The notes: generated by a model not told the origin, from the sequence alone. A DNA stretch of 64,000 nucleotides from CAZOVB01 sp964583095 (GCA_964583095.1 CAZOVB010000005.1:62001-126000), one strand, 5' to 3'; counted from the first letter of the stretch, positions 1-9,051 are shown. Numbers and translations are program-made.

Positions 1-2984
1 GCCGATTTCTTCCCGGCTGCGAAGGAGGGGGACTCTGAGCGGCGGAGCTTCTTGAACGATGCGATTTCCTGGCTTTCCGAGCTCAGGTCGATCGCCCGGG
101 CCTGGGAAATGCGTCGCTTCAGGGCAATCCACCTGGCCAGGGCCGTCTCGGCCAGGAGCATCCCCAGGGCCCCCAGGGCCAGCCAGAGCCAGATCTCCTC
201 GCCGGGCACCCGCCCGGAAAGCGTCGATACCATCTCCTGGCCAGAGCGGGCCCAAAGCCACGAGACCCCCGCCTCCTGCAGTACTTCGGCCGGCTGGGAC
301 AGCGCCGATTCACTCAGCGCCCTCAGGCGCCCTTCGGCCCCATCGCGTCGGACGGTAAAGGCCAGGCCTCCAAGCGGATCGCGCATGGTCGGCAGGTACG
401 GAGCCAGCCCGGGCGGCAGCTGAATTCTGTAGAGTCCCGGCTGCTGGGTCCGACTGCACACCAGGCTCACGGCCTGGTCGGTTCGAATCAGCCGACCCTC
501 CACGAGATCTCCCGAGGGAGTGAGGATCTCCAGTGAATCCAGCCCCATCGTCGCGCTGATAATCGCGGGATAGCCGCTTTCGCCTTCGGTGAAGATGCCG
601 GGGGGTTTGAGAATCTGCATCCGCCCTCCGGGGGGTTTCCAGGACAGGCGGATTCCCGCAGCCCGCAGGGATTCGGTATAGTCGATGCGCAGGTCGTAGA
701 TACGATCTGCCTCGAGCTGGACCTTCACTTCCACCGGATCGTGATGGTAGTACCAGCGATCGATGAGCTTCTTGTCATCCAGCCACAGGCGGATGTTGTC
801 ATCGGCCCAGAGGCTCAGGACATACTGACCGCTCTTGTCGGGCTGGAGGTTGCCCTCCCACCGAACACTGAAGCGATCGGCGGGAACCTTCGAAGCCGGG
901 GCATCCTGTCCCCAGTCGTAATCGAGTGTCGGATCGATCCGCGTCAGGACCGGATTCTCGAACTTCTCATCCTTGTAATAGGTACCTTCCAGCCCGCCCG
1001 TTCGGGCACCGCGGCGGCGCGTCAGGTCCAGCACGAGCCGGGCCCCCGGGGCCAGGTCCCCCTGCTGGGCGGAGATATCCGCCAGGGCATAGACGGCTTC
1101 GTGCATCATCACCGGGAAGCAGGCCAGCGAGGCAAGATTCGTCTCCGGCTGATGGGGCGTCGTAGCCAGTAGCGCGATTCTTCCCTGCGACCAGCGCCGC
1201 TGCACAAGGAAGGGTTCGCCGGTATCCAGTCGCCCTCCCACCTGGACCGAAGCGTCCTGCAGGTCCGGCTGAAGTTGCCAGTAAGCCGAGAGCAGCAGGT
1301 TCTCTTGCCCGCTGTGTGCTCGGCGGAGTTTCTCCAGAACCGGCGGAGAGAAGCTTTGCGCGTCGGGCCGGGCCGGGGACTCGGGCGTCTTCCAGCGCGC
1401 CAACAGGGCAGGCAGGACCCGTCGGCCCGACTCGTCTCGCCACTCGTTGTAAAACGTGCTCGGGTTGCCGGGATCGGATTCGCCCAGCAGCGCACCGGCC
1501 CCGGGCAGGATGAAGAGCCCACCGCCCCGCGCAACCTTGGCCAGGAGACGATCGGCCAGTTCGGAGGGCAGTCGGGGCACATCGGCAAGGATCACCACCG
1601 AGTACTTCTGGAGATCCAGCAGATTGCCAACGTCGGCGGCGGAGATGATATCCGTCCGGACCAGCAGATCTTCCGACTCGGCGGCATCGAGTTGCTCCGA
1701 GAGAGGAGACAGGGCCCGGGCGATGTTCTCCCCGGCCCCCTGGGACATCCCGGATCCGTCGATGACCAGAACATGAAGCCGCTCGATGACATCCAGGACC
1801 GATCGACTCACGTCGTCGGCAGGCAGATCGTCCTCCACCACCAGCCGGGCGGTCAGGACGTGGCGGCCTGATGTGTCGAACCGGTGCTTGAATCGCACGC
1901 TCCGGGTCGCATCGGGGAGCACCTGGCCCAGGGGAACTTCCAGGGGCTCCTGCCCGTCGATGGTCAACTGCACCTGCGAAGCCGTCATCGGACTGCTGCC
2001 GGTGTTTACCACCTGGATTTCGAGGTCCACCGCCCGGTCGGTGCCGATAATCTCCCGGGAAGGCTTGATGGCCGAAATGGCCAGGTTGTTGTACGACTCG
2101 GGAACATCCAGGCAGCGAACGACGAGCTGCGCCCCGGATGGGAGGGACTCGAACTGCCGGGCCAGGACCCGCCATTTCTCCAATTGCCCGGCCTGGAAGC
2201 TCCGGCTCTGTCCGTCGCTGATGAGAATCACGTGCTTGCCCGGGTTCTGTCCGGACCGGAGGATTTCGCCGGCCTTGGCCAGCGATTCGGTCACGTTCAT
2301 CCTTCCCCCCAGCGGCGAAGAGAACTCCGCCACCGAGGCCCGAACCCTTTCATGGTCGCCGGTAGGGATCTCCTGCAGCGCCAGGGGAATGTCGTTTCCC
2401 AGCACGATGCTCACAGCATCCCCCGGATTCAGCGCGTCGAGAATCGACTCGACCTCCTCAAGGCCCCGTTGAAAGTTCGACTGGCCTTGCCGCACAATGG
2501 CCATGGAACCCGAGGCATCCAGGACGACCACCACGTCCCGGGCATCGCTGCGGGGACTCCACATGCGCTTCTGGAGCCATTGCTCCAGGACCACCAGGCC
2601 CCCCGCGACCAGGGCGAGGGTCAACGCGCCTCCCAGCAGCCACCTGCGATACCGTGGGAAGTTCCACGCTCCGGCCGCCAGGGCCCCCAGCGCAACGGCC
2701 CCCAACCCCAGCAGGAGTACCAGGGCCCAGGGGGCAGAGGCCCGGCTGGGCAGGAACGGCCTGGCCATCGCCAGGACCACCAACGCGATCAGCAGACACC
2801 GGAGCATCAGCAGGACCCGTTCTTCCAGGAGGATGCGCCGGTTCTGTGAAGCCATCGCCTCCAAAAGGAAGCGCATCGCCCCCCACGAGACGTGCTGGGC
2901 CCGTCGTCGGTTGAGCAGGTGAATGACGATCGGAATCGACATGCCCGCAAGACCAAAAAGCATCATCCAGTTCAGGAACGTCAT
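1..2984 (-). CDS. BatA-like membrane protein with vWA and PA14 domains (C-terminus cut by window edge)
   Basis: About 994 codons are visible, from ATG at 2984 to the left edge with no stop, so the C-terminus is missing. The N-terminus (MTFLNWMMLFGLAGMSIPIV...) matches the BatA-type N-terminal double-TM domain. More hydrophobic segments lie near residues 60-140. A vWA domain follows, with its MIDAS motif DASGS at residues 156-160. A glutamine-amidotransferase-like stretch (VVILADVPRLPSELADRL) comes next. Residues about 660-785 read as a PA14 domain (GTYYKDEKF, then WADDNIRLWLDDKKLIDRWY). A further TM segment and a basic tail end the visible part. PA14 usually binds glycans, which is unusual in a BatA-like protein; cell-surface sugar sensing is only my inference. 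It is last in the moxR-isomerase-DUF58 operon, 18 nt after the DUF58 stop. Confidence 0.85.
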   Translation of the reverse strand, partial: MTFLNWMMLFGLAGMSIPIVIHLLNRRRAQHVSWGAMRFLLEAMASQNRRILLEERVLLMLRCLLIALVVLAMARPFLPSRASAPWALVLLLGLGAVALGALAAGAWNFPRYRRWLLGGALTLALVAGGLVVLEQWLQKRMWSPRSDARDVVVVLDASGSMAIVRQGQSNFQRGLEEVESILDALNPGDAVSIVLGNDIPLALQEIPTGDHERVRASVAEFSSPLGGRMNVTESLAKAGEILRSGQNPGKHVILISDGQSRSFQAGQLEKWRVLARQFESLPSGAQLVVRCLDVPESYNNLAISAIKPSREIIGTDRAVDLEIQVVNTGSSPMTASQVQLTIDGQEPLEVPLGQVLPDATRSVRFKHRFDTSGRHVLTARLVVEDDLPADDVSRSVLDVIERLHVLVIDGSGMSQGAGENIARALSPLSEQLDAAESEDLLVRTDIISAADVGNLLDLQKYSVVILADVPRLPSELADRLLAKVARGGGLFILPGAGALLGESDPGNPSTFYNEWRDESGRRVLPALLARWKTPESPARPDAQSFSPPVLEKLRRAHSGQENLLLSAYWQLQPDLQDASVQVGGRLDTGEPFLVQRRWSQGRIALLATTPHQPETNLASLACFPVMMHEAVYALADISAQQGDLAPGARLVLDLTRRRGARTGGLEGTYYKDEKFENPVLTRIDPTLDYDWGQDAPASKVPADRFSVRWEGNLQPDKSGQYVLSLWADDNIRLWLDDKKLIDRWYYHHDPVEVKVQLEADRIYDLRIDYTESLRAAGIRLSWKPPGGRMQILKPPGIFTEGESGYPAIISATMGLDSLEILTPSGDLVEGRLIRTDQAVSLVCSRTQQPGLYRIQLPPGLAPYLPTMRDPLGGLAFTVRRDGAEGRLRALSESALSQPAEVLQEAGVSWLWARSGQEMVSTLSGRVPGEEIWLWLALGALGMLLAETALARWIALKRRISQARAIDLSSESQEIASFKKLRRSESPSFAAGKKS

Positions 2985-3002
2985 GGTCGAGCCTGGTGGC
3001 TG

Positions 3003-3947
3003 TCAGTGTCTGGCCCGGAGCCGCCGCCGGGCCAGGTAGTCCGACAGCGAATCCTCAAAGCTCCGGGCGGTGGAAACCGGGATATAATCGATGTTCATGC
3101 GTCCGCAGCCGCGGCGAATCTCATCCAGGAACGTGCGGATACGGTCGAGGTATTCTGCCCGGATAGCCCGGGCGTCCAACTGCACCCGCCTGCCGTCGAC
3201 CTCCAGGTCTTCAAACTGGGCCTGGCGACTGAAGGGAAACGTCAGCTCTTCTTCGGCAAGGACGTGGAAAACCAGCACTTCGTGTTTCTTGAAGCAGAAG
3301 TGTTGCAGGGCGCTGAGGATTTCCGCGGGTTCGTCGAACAGGTCGCTGAAGACCAGCACCATCCCCCGCCGATGGATGCGCTCGGCCACGTCGTGCAGGA
3401 TCGGGGCCAACTGCGTCTCCTGGCCTTGCGAGCAGTCACTCAGGGCCTGCATCAGCACGCGCAGATGGCTGGGGCGACTGCGGGCGGGAATGTAGCGACG
3501 GATGGCGTGATCGAAGGTCACCAGGCCGGCTGCGTCCTGCTGGTGAATCAGCAGATGCGAAAGGGTCGCCGCCAGGTACCGGGCGTACTGGAACTTGCTT
3601 AGCACCTGGCCGTCGATCCTGGCCGCCGCCTTGCCTCGGTAAGACATGGAGCCCGAGGCATCCAGCAGAAGGGTAGCGCGGAGGTTGGTCTCCTCGACGT
3701 ACTGTTTGATGTAGTACCGATCGCTCTTGCCGTAGACGCGCCAGTCGAGATTGCGCAGGTCGTCGCCGGCTACGTACTGACGATGCTCGGCGAATTCGGC
3801 GCTGAAGCCCTTGTACGGACTGCGATGTCGACCGGTTACGAAACCTTCAACCACCCCGCGGGCGATCAGTTCCAGTCGGCCGGCCTTGCCCAAGGCTTCG
3901 GGCTTGAGCAGCGACATGGGGTCGGATTGAGCCGAGCTCCGGGCCAT
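3003..3947 (-). CDS. DUF58 family protein (vWA-like), first copy
   Basis: 314 residues from ATG at 3947, five bases after the isomerase stop; another ATG at 3917 is possible. The hallmark DUF58 run is present: VEGFVTGRHRSPYKGFSAEF near residues 33-52, GDDLRNLDWR near 61-70, then a vWA-type MIDAS motif DASGS at 96-100. DUF58 proteins normally sit between a MoxR ATPase and BatA/BatB-like vWA membrane proteins, which is the arrangement here. They are thought to act in MoxR-dependent assembly or stress functions at the membrane, but the biochemical role is unsettled. A clear paralogue lies at 22638-23540 and shares the HRSP, GDDLR, SDRYYIKQY and ETNLRA blocks. Confidence 0.9.
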   Translation of the reverse strand: MARSSAQSDPMSLLKPEALGKAGRLELIARGVVEGFVTGRHRSPYKGFSAEFAEHRQYVAGDDLRNLDWRVYGKSDRYYIKQYVEETNLRATLLLDASGSMSYRGKAAARIDGQVLSKFQYARYLAATLSHLLIHQQDAAGLVTFDHAIRRYIPARSRPSHLRVLMQALSDCSQGQETQLAPILHDVAERIHRRGMVLVFSDLFDEPAEILSALQHFCFKKHEVLVFHVLAEEELTFPFSRQAQFEDLEVDGRRVQLDARAIRAEYLDRIRTFLDEIRRGCGRMNIDYIPVSTARSFEDSLSDYLARRRLRARH

Positions 3948-3952
3948 GGGTC

Positions 3953-4717
3953 TCAGGCGCTCTCGATCTGCCGGGACAACTCCGAGACGGCCTGGGGCAA
4001 CTGGGCCTCCCGATCGTCCCATTTGGCTTCGATGCTCACGCCCCCCTCGTAGCGAATCGACTTTAGGGCAGAGAAATACGCGCCGAAGTCCTCGCCTCCG
4101 GGCAGGGGGGGCTTGCGGCCCTGGGTCTGGGCCACGTGCACGTGGGCGATCAGGTCGCCGCAGCGCCCGATGGCCTGGATGTCGTCTCCGTCTCGGCCCA
4201 TGTGGTAGGTGTCGATCAGCAGGCGCACGTGGGGATGTCCCACGCGTCGGACGATGTCGGCCCCTTCGTCAACACTGGTGATGATGTTGCAATCCAGCTT
4301 GCTCAGCGGCTCGAGGACGATCGTCAACCCCGCCTGCTGGGCCAGGGGCGCCCAGGCCTTGAGGTGCTCGACCAACTGGCGACGGCCCTGCTGGGGGTCG
4401 AAGCCCTCCTCGATCGATCGGCTGCCTCCCGAGCCGAAAACCAGGATGCGGATTCCCGCCTCCGAGGCGCGGCGGCAGGTGGATTCCATGTACGCACCGA
4501 CGGCCTGGAGATCCGTCTCAGGCCCTGTGGTCTTGAGCTGCCCGGGAATCAGGCAGTTGGCGGCATAGGGCTTGACCGCCGCTCGAACCATCTTTTCAGA
4601 AAGATCCGTCTCGGGCTCCAGGGGCTGCAAAAAGTCACCGACGGCCGGCTCGATGTAGTCCAGGCCATCCATGGGGTTCTCGATCACGTCCGCACCGGTG
4701 CAAACACCTATTCTCAT
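3953..4717 (-). CDS. Sugar phosphate isomerase/epimerase-like TIM barrel (AP endonuclease 2 superfamily)
   Basis: 254 residues. I chose ATG 4717 (MRIGVCTGADV) because GAGAGGAAAG lies just upstream; a longer reading would run into the region before moxR's end without support. The fold markers are those of the xylose-isomerase-like TIM barrel superfamily: EPLSKLDCNIITSVDEG, LLIDTYHMGRDGDD (metal-ligand Asp and His), HVHVAQTQGR, and a C-terminal GGVSIEAKW with the last metal Glu. Specific substrate unknown. It sits between moxR (40 nt gap) and DUF58 (5 nt gap), so it is probably co-transcribed with them. A sugar isomerase is not a usual member of MoxR-DUF58-vWA operons. Confidence 0.85.
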   Translation of the reverse strand: MRIGVCTGADVIENPMDGLDYIEPAVGDFLQPLEPETDLSEKMVRAAVKPYAANCLIPGQLKTTGPETDLQAVGAYMESTCRRASEAGIRILVFGSGGSRSIEEGFDPQQGRRQLVEHLKAWAPLAQQAGLTIVLEPLSKLDCNIITSVDEGADIVRRVGHPHVRLLIDTYHMGRDGDDIQAIGRCGDLIAHVHVAQTQGRKPPLPGGEDFGAYFSALKSIRYEGGVSIEAKWDDREAQLPQAVSELSRQIESA

Positions 4718-4757
4718 TACTTTCCTCTCTGCTTGACGGTCGACAAAAGCACCTGTT

Positions 4758-5807
4758 TCAAAGCTCCACGCTCGCATCGCTACAAGGCTGGATCTGCGAA
4801 GTCAGTCGAAGGATCACCTCATCGGAGGTGATTCCCGCCGCCTCGGCGTTGAACGTCGTCAGTACGCGGTGACGAAGCACGGGAAGGGCCATCTCCCGAA
4901 CGTCCTCGGCGGTGGCGTGGTATCGCCCATGGAGAATCGCACGGGCCTTGGCCGCCAGGATCAGGTAGATCCCCGCTCGCGGGCCCGCCCCCCAGTTGAC
5001 CAGTTCGTTGATGAAGTCGGGAGCTTCATTGGCCCCGGGCCGCGTCGCCCGGGCCAGGTCGCGGGCGTAGGTCATCACATGCTCTGCCGCGGGGACCCTT
5101 CGGACGATCTTCTGAAGGGCCAGGATGTCCTCGCCGGTCAGCGTCGCCTCGGGGGCTGCTTCGTACGACCCGGTCACCTGCTTGATGATCTGCAATTCCT
5201 CCTGGGCAGAGGGATAGTCCACCAGGATATTGAACATGAAGCGGTCCAGTTGGGCCTCCGGCAGCGGATAGGTCCCTTCCTGCTCGATCGGGTTCTGCGT
5301 AGCCAGCACGAAGAACGGCTCGGCTAGCGGATAGGTCTGTTCGCCCACGGTGACGCGATGCTCCTGCATGGCCTCGAGCAGGGCGGCCTGGGTTTTGGGC
5401 GGCGTGCGGTTGATTTCGTCTGCAAGGATCATATTGGAGAACAAAGGCCCGTGGACGAACCGGAAGATCCGCTTGCCGGTGGTGTGGTCCTCCTCGAGCA
5501 CGTCGGTGCCGGTGATATCCGATGGCATCAGATCCGGGGTGAACTGGATCCGCTTGAAGTCCAGGTGCAGCACGTCCGACAGCGTCGAGACCAGCAGCGT
5601 CTTGGCCAGGCCCGGCACGCCGACCAGCAGGGCGTGCCCACGGCAGAAGATGGCCACCAGAACCTCCTCGATCACTTTCTGCTGACCCACGATGACCTGT
5701 CCCAACTGCCGGGTCATCTCCTCGTAGGCGTCGTTGAGCGCCTTGACCGCTTCAAGATCGTCGCGCGTTTCGGCAATCACGCCTCGCGTCGATTGATCTT
5801 CACTCAT
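4758..5807 (-). CDS. MoxR family AAA+ ATPase
   Basis: 349 residues, ATG preceded by GGGAG six bases upstream. Walker A is GVPGLAKT at residues 63-70, Walker B ILADE at 127-131, and sensor 1 ATQNPIEQEGTYPLPEAQLDRF is the MoxR signature. Length is typical of the family. MoxR proteins are chaperone-like ATPases that work with vWA-domain partners; here the partners are the downstream DUF58 protein and the BatA-like protein. It is the first gene of the minus-strand operon. The spacer to the divergent gene at 6142 is about 330 bases and presumably carries its promoter. Confidence 0.95.
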   Translation of the reverse strand: MSEDQSTRGVIAETRDDLEAVKALNDAYEEMTRQLGQVIVGQQKVIEEVLVAIFCRGHALLVGVPGLAKTLLVSTLSDVLHLDFKRIQFTPDLMPSDITGTDVLEEDHTTGKRIFRFVHGPLFSNMILADEINRTPPKTQAALLEAMQEHRVTVGEQTYPLAEPFFVLATQNPIEQEGTYPLPEAQLDRFMFNILVDYPSAQEELQIIKQVTGSYEAAPEATLTGEDILALQKIVRRVPAAEHVMTYARDLARATRPGANEAPDFINELVNWGAGPRAGIYLILAAKARAILHGRYHATAEDVREMALPVLRHRVLTTFNAEAAGITSDEVILRLTSQIQPCSDASVEL

Positions 5808-6141
5808 GCCCGTCTCCCATTTGGGTTTTTTGCCGCCGATACGCCGCCGAGGCCGCCTTTGCGACCCATCGAGCGCATACTCCGTGTTCTAACGTTATAC
5901 TCTCTCAACACGACCACCGGCAGGAGGTGTCGTAAATTCCCACGACCGGCGACAACGGCCAACCCTTGGGCCCAGAGGCGCAATCGCGTACAATGACTCC
6001 TCAAGCCGCAAGGGCCCTCCGCAAGCATAGCCGAAAAGGCGCTGCTGGCGAGCCAGGCCTGGTCCGATGAACAATCAGAGGCCCGGACGGTATACCGGGC
6101 CCATGTTTCTTACTCCTCCTGGCAAAGAACCGGAATCATCT
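5808..6141. other. Divergent spacer between moxR and a secreted-protein gene
   Basis: This 334-base spacer separates two divergently transcribed genes and should hold both promoters. The most AT-rich stretch is near 5885-5915 and reads TATAAC on the minus strand, a possible -10 element, but I find no well-spaced -35 partner. Short open frames here lack good ribosome sites and known motifs. I see no repeats or strong hairpins. Confidence 0.4.
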
Positions 6142-7524
6142 ATGTTGCGCAAAACCACAGTCCTTTGCTTTCTGCTGGCCCTGTCTGCCGTCGCGCGCGG
6201 GCAATACGAACCGCTGACCTTCGGCCATCGTTACCGCAACCAGTTGCACGGCTTTTCGCTTCGTCCGCCCGACCAGGCCAGGAAGATCACCGGTGGCAGC
6301 ACCACCCGCCTGGTCAGTTGGCAGGTCCGGGACCCGAAAACCGATGCCGTCGCCTGGCAGTTGATCGTCCAGCAGATTACCGAAAAAGAGGCCAAGGGCG
6401 ACCTGAAGGCCTACGCCCAGAAGCTCGAACGCACCTTTGAAGCCGACGACCGATTCACGGTGAACACCTTCGAACGGGATTCGCTGGAAGGCAAGCCGGC
6501 CATTCACATTACCGGCCGGTCCAGGGTCGGGAACATTCAGTTCTGGCAGAGGCAGGTCCGCGTGCTGGCCGAGGATGGCCGACTGCTGATCTTCACCGTA
6601 TCGGGCCCTCCCGACCACAAGCGTTCGCTCAGCAGCAACGCGGTGCAGATCTTCAAGACCATCCAACTGAATGATCCGGAGGAATTCCGCAAACGCCACG
6701 CCCGCAACATTCAGCGAGCCAAGGACCTGCTGGAAGACCTCAAGCCCCAGGAGATTCGCGAGGCGCTGATCGAGCAGGATCAGTGGTTCCAGCTTTCCTA
6801 TAAGGGCAAAGTGGTCGGCTGGATGATGCAGAAAGAGAAACGTGACCGCGATGAAGGGTTTGACGGCGTGTCGGTGACCAGTTGGACGGAGATGCACTTC
6901 CAGGGCGCCCCGGTGCGACGGATGCAGCGAGAGTTGTTCGTCGCGGAGAATCTCAAATACGAACGATGGTACGAGTTTCTGCAGGTCGGCACGGGCCTCG
7001 ATGTCCAGAGACGCCTGGAAGACGGAATGAAACGCAACGATGCGATCTCCGTGGACGTGCTCGTCCAGGGCAAATTGCGCACCCTTACTCCCCGGGCTCC
7101 GGAAGAAGCCCAGGAGATGTATCTTCCCAAGGCCCTGGAAGCCCTGGTGTACCGGCTCATTGACACACGCAGCGGGGGCGGGTACATCTTTGCTACCTAT
7201 GACGTGAGCAAGAATGCCTTCAACATGCACATGATCGACCTCCAGTCGGTCAAGAGGATCGAGATCAACGGCCAGAGCGTCGTGGCCACGGGACTGACCC
7301 AGCAGAAGCATTACGACGCGCCGGCTTCGAGCGTCTGGGTCGATTCGGAAGGCAGACTGCTCAAGCTGGAAAGTGAAGACGGATTCGTGATCGAAAAAAC
7401 CACCCAGAAGGATATCCTCAAACGCTGGCCCAGGGCGCTGGTCAGTGTCCGACAGATCTCGGATCAGAAGCAAGAAGCGGGAAAAGCCCTTCGCAAGCTT
7501 GGTCCCAAGGCCGCTGGGCGATAG
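6142..7524 (+). CDS. Secreted protein of unknown function
   Basis: 460 residues from ATG 6142, chosen because MLRKTTVLCFLLALSAVARG is a clean signal peptide; the frame is open further upstream, but those 25 residues would bury the signal. The mature protein starts QYEPLTFGHRYRNQLHGFSL, resembling small secreted planctomycete proteins that handle a 'GFSL-P' type domain (residues about 30-175), followed by a mixed alpha/beta region rich in charged residues. No catalytic motif is recognisable. It precedes trxB by 32 bases and may share its transcript. Function is unassigned; export to the periplasm or surface is inferred from the signal peptide only. Confidence 0.8.
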   Translation: MLRKTTVLCFLLALSAVARGQYEPLTFGHRYRNQLHGFSLRPPDQARKITGGSTTRLVSWQVRDPKTDAVAWQLIVQQITEKEAKGDLKAYAQKLERTFEADDRFTVNTFERDSLEGKPAIHITGRSRVGNIQFWQRQVRVLAEDGRLLIFTVSGPPDHKRSLSSNAVQIFKTIQLNDPEEFRKRHARNIQRAKDLLEDLKPQEIREALIEQDQWFQLSYKGKVVGWMMQKEKRDRDEGFDGVSVTSWTEMHFQGAPVRRMQRELFVAENLKYERWYEFLQVGTGLDVQRRLEDGMKRNDAISVDVLVQGKLRTLTPRAPEEAQEMYLPKALEALVYRLIDTRSGGGYIFATYDVSKNAFNMHMIDLQSVKRIEINGQSVVATGLTQQKHYDAPASSVWVDSEGRLLKLESEDGFVIEKTTQKDILKRWPRALVSVRQISDQKQEAGKALRKLGPKAAGR

Positions 7525-7556
7525 GCTTCCCCGAAAAGCCACTGGAGTTGAAGCTG

Positions 7557-8531
7557 ATGACACAAACCGACGTGCTGGACGTGGTGATCGTGGGAGCCGG
7601 ACCCGCCGGATTGGCCGCCGCCCTCTACACTGCGCGAGACCGATATTCCACCCTCCTGCTCGAGAAGAACGGGCTGCCCGGTGGACAGATCATGCTCACC
7701 GAGAAAATCGAGAACTATCCCGGCTGGGAAGAAGTCGGCGGGCCGGAACTCGTGGAACACATGAAAAAGCAGGTCGTCGATTTCGGCGCCCAACTGGCCG
7801 TGAACAAACAGGTCGACTCCATCCGGTCCGCCGGGGAAGATCTGCTGGAAATCAGCGTGGACCGGGGCAGCCAGACCTACAGAACCCGCGCCGTAATCCT
7901 ATCGCCCGGAAGTGATTATCGCCGGCTTGGCGTGCCGGGAGAAGAAGAACTCCGCCAGGCGACCCGCGTGAGCTACTGCGCCACCTGCGACGGAGCCTTC
8001 TACCGCGACAAGCACATCCTGGCCGTGGGGGGCGGAAACACCGCAGCTGAGGATACCGTCTATCTCGCCTCGCGATTCTGCAAGAAAGTCACATTGATCC
8101 ACCGCCGCAAGGAATTCCGCGCCCAGGCCGTCCTGGTCGAGGAGCTCATGGAAGCCGCCGGAAAGTTCGATATCGATATCAAGCTGCCCTACGTCCTGGA
8201 GCAGATCGTTGCCAATGACGAGACCACAGAGGTCAAGCACGTGGTGCTTCGCAACGTGGAAACCGACCAGACCGAGCAGATCGAGGTCGACGGCGTGTTC
8301 ATCTTCGTGGGCATGGACCCCAACACGGAGTTCCTCCGCGAGAGCCTCGAGATGGACCAGACAGGATACATCGCATGTGATCCGGTAACGCTGCGAACCA
8401 GTCTAAAGGGCGTCTGGGTCGCCGGCGACTGCCGCCAGCGCGCCCCGCTCCAACTCGCCACAGCCTGCGGTGACGGCGTGACGGCTGCGATGGATCTGAA
8501 AAAGTACTTCCGCGATCCCACCCAGTGGTGA
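7557..8531 (+). CDS. trxB: Thioredoxin-disulfide reductase
   Basis: 324 residues. ATG 7557 has GGAG nine bases upstream; an in-frame TTG at 7548 is less likely. FAD motif GAGPAG at residues 13-18, redox-active CATC at 141-144, NADPH motif GGGNTA shortly after, and the C-terminal FAD motif GVWVAGDC. The enzyme uses NADPH to reduce thioredoxin in the cytoplasm. The usual ATG-type motif before the CATC domain reads SPG here. Length is normal for the low-molecular-weight family. No thioredoxin gene is adjacent. tRNA-Ser follows within ten bases of the stop. Confidence 0.96.
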   Translation: MTQTDVLDVVIVGAGPAGLAAALYTARDRYSTLLLEKNGLPGGQIMLTEKIENYPGWEEVGGPELVEHMKKQVVDFGAQLAVNKQVDSIRSAGEDLLEISVDRGSQTYRTRAVILSPGSDYRRLGVPGEEELRQATRVSYCATCDGAFYRDKHILAVGGGNTAAEDTVYLASRFCKKVTLIHRRKEFRAQAVLVEELMEAAGKFDIDIKLPYVLEQIVANDETTEVKHVVLRNVETDQTEQIEVDGVFIFVGMDPNTEFLRESLEMDQTGYIACDPVTLRTSLKGVWVAGDCRQRAPLQLATACGDGVTAAMDLKKYFRDPTQW

Positions 8532-8540
8532 TCGCATCCG

Positions 8541-8627
8541 GGTAGGGTGTCCGAGTGGTCTAAGGAGGCGGTCTTGAAAACCGCTGTGCCCGTAAGGGTA
8601 CCGTGGGTTCGAATCCCACCCCTACCG
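8541..8627 (+). tRNA. tRNA-Ser (anticodon UGA)
   Basis: The acceptor stem GGTAGGG (8541-8547) pairs with CCCTACC (8620-8626), with discriminator G 8627. The anticodon loop CTTGAAA (8573-8579) gives TGA at 8575-8577. A long variable arm and a T-arm GTGGG/CCCAC fit a class II serine tRNA. CCA is not encoded. The gene lies only nine bases after trxB. Confidence 0.96.
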
Positions 8628-8629
8628 GT

Positions 8630-8648
8630 GGGCCGCCAATGGCGGCCC
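8630..8648. repeat. Perfect hairpin just after tRNA-Ser
   Basis: GGGCCGCC (8630-8637) and GGCGGCCC (8641-8648) form an eight-base-pair stem with a three-base loop. No T-run follows, so it is not a classical terminator on either strand; it may limit 3' processing or read-through of the tRNA transcript. A shorter GGGCC/GGCCC hairpin lies at 10417-10430 on the other side of the ATPase gene. Confidence 0.45.
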
Positions 8649-8943
8649 GCAGAGCAGGTGAGCCAGGAACAGGGGAACAGGAGAGAAAAACAGAAAAAGC
8701 ATCGGACCTATCCTTGGCTACAATGGCTGCCACACCTGCGACTTGCCTGCCGTAGCCTTGGCGAAGGCAGGTCCACTGCTCTCCTGATCAAGCTCCGAAC
8801 TTCACCCAGAGGGGCGATAAGAACCCGCTGATCCAATTCTCCCCATGCGCGCGACCTATGTCATGACACTCATGCACCACCCATGTCATGAACCTGTAAA
8901 CGCACCTTTTCTGCCGGGGCCTGACCACGCATATCCCGACTAA
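8649..8943. other. Non-coding spacer downstream of tRNA-Ser
   Basis: No convincing gene. It contains an inverted repeat CCTGCC (8746-8751) / GGCAGG (8766-8771) and a nine-base direct repeat ATGTCATGA at 8858-8866 and 8883-8891. Base composition is less GC-rich than the neighbouring genes. Together with the following ATPase it looks like a small accessory patch next to a tRNA gene. Confidence 0.4.
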
Positions 8944-9051
8944 TTTGCAATTGAATGGCAAAATAGTCAAGAATTGACCGGGTGGCCCCTTCTCTGTCCA
9001 AGGAGACTCGTCTATTATGCAATGGTACTGCAAAATAGTCGGAGACTGACC
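8944..9051 (+). repeat. Two imperfect 36-bp direct repeats in front of the DUF4143 ATPase
   Basis: Copies at 8944-8979 and 9016-9051 match at 26 of 36 positions and share the exact blocks GCAAAATAGTC and TGACC. Each copy begins with a loose palindrome (TTTGC...GCAAA in the first, TGCA...TGCA in the second). The second copy contains the ribosome site GGAG and ends directly before the ATG of the ATPase gene, so a protein or RNA bound there could control translation. Regulatory function is an inference. Confidence 0.55.

Noticed and set aside
8944..9051. CRISPR-like repeat
   Set aside because: Only two imperfect copies with one spacer-sized gap and no cas genes nearby.
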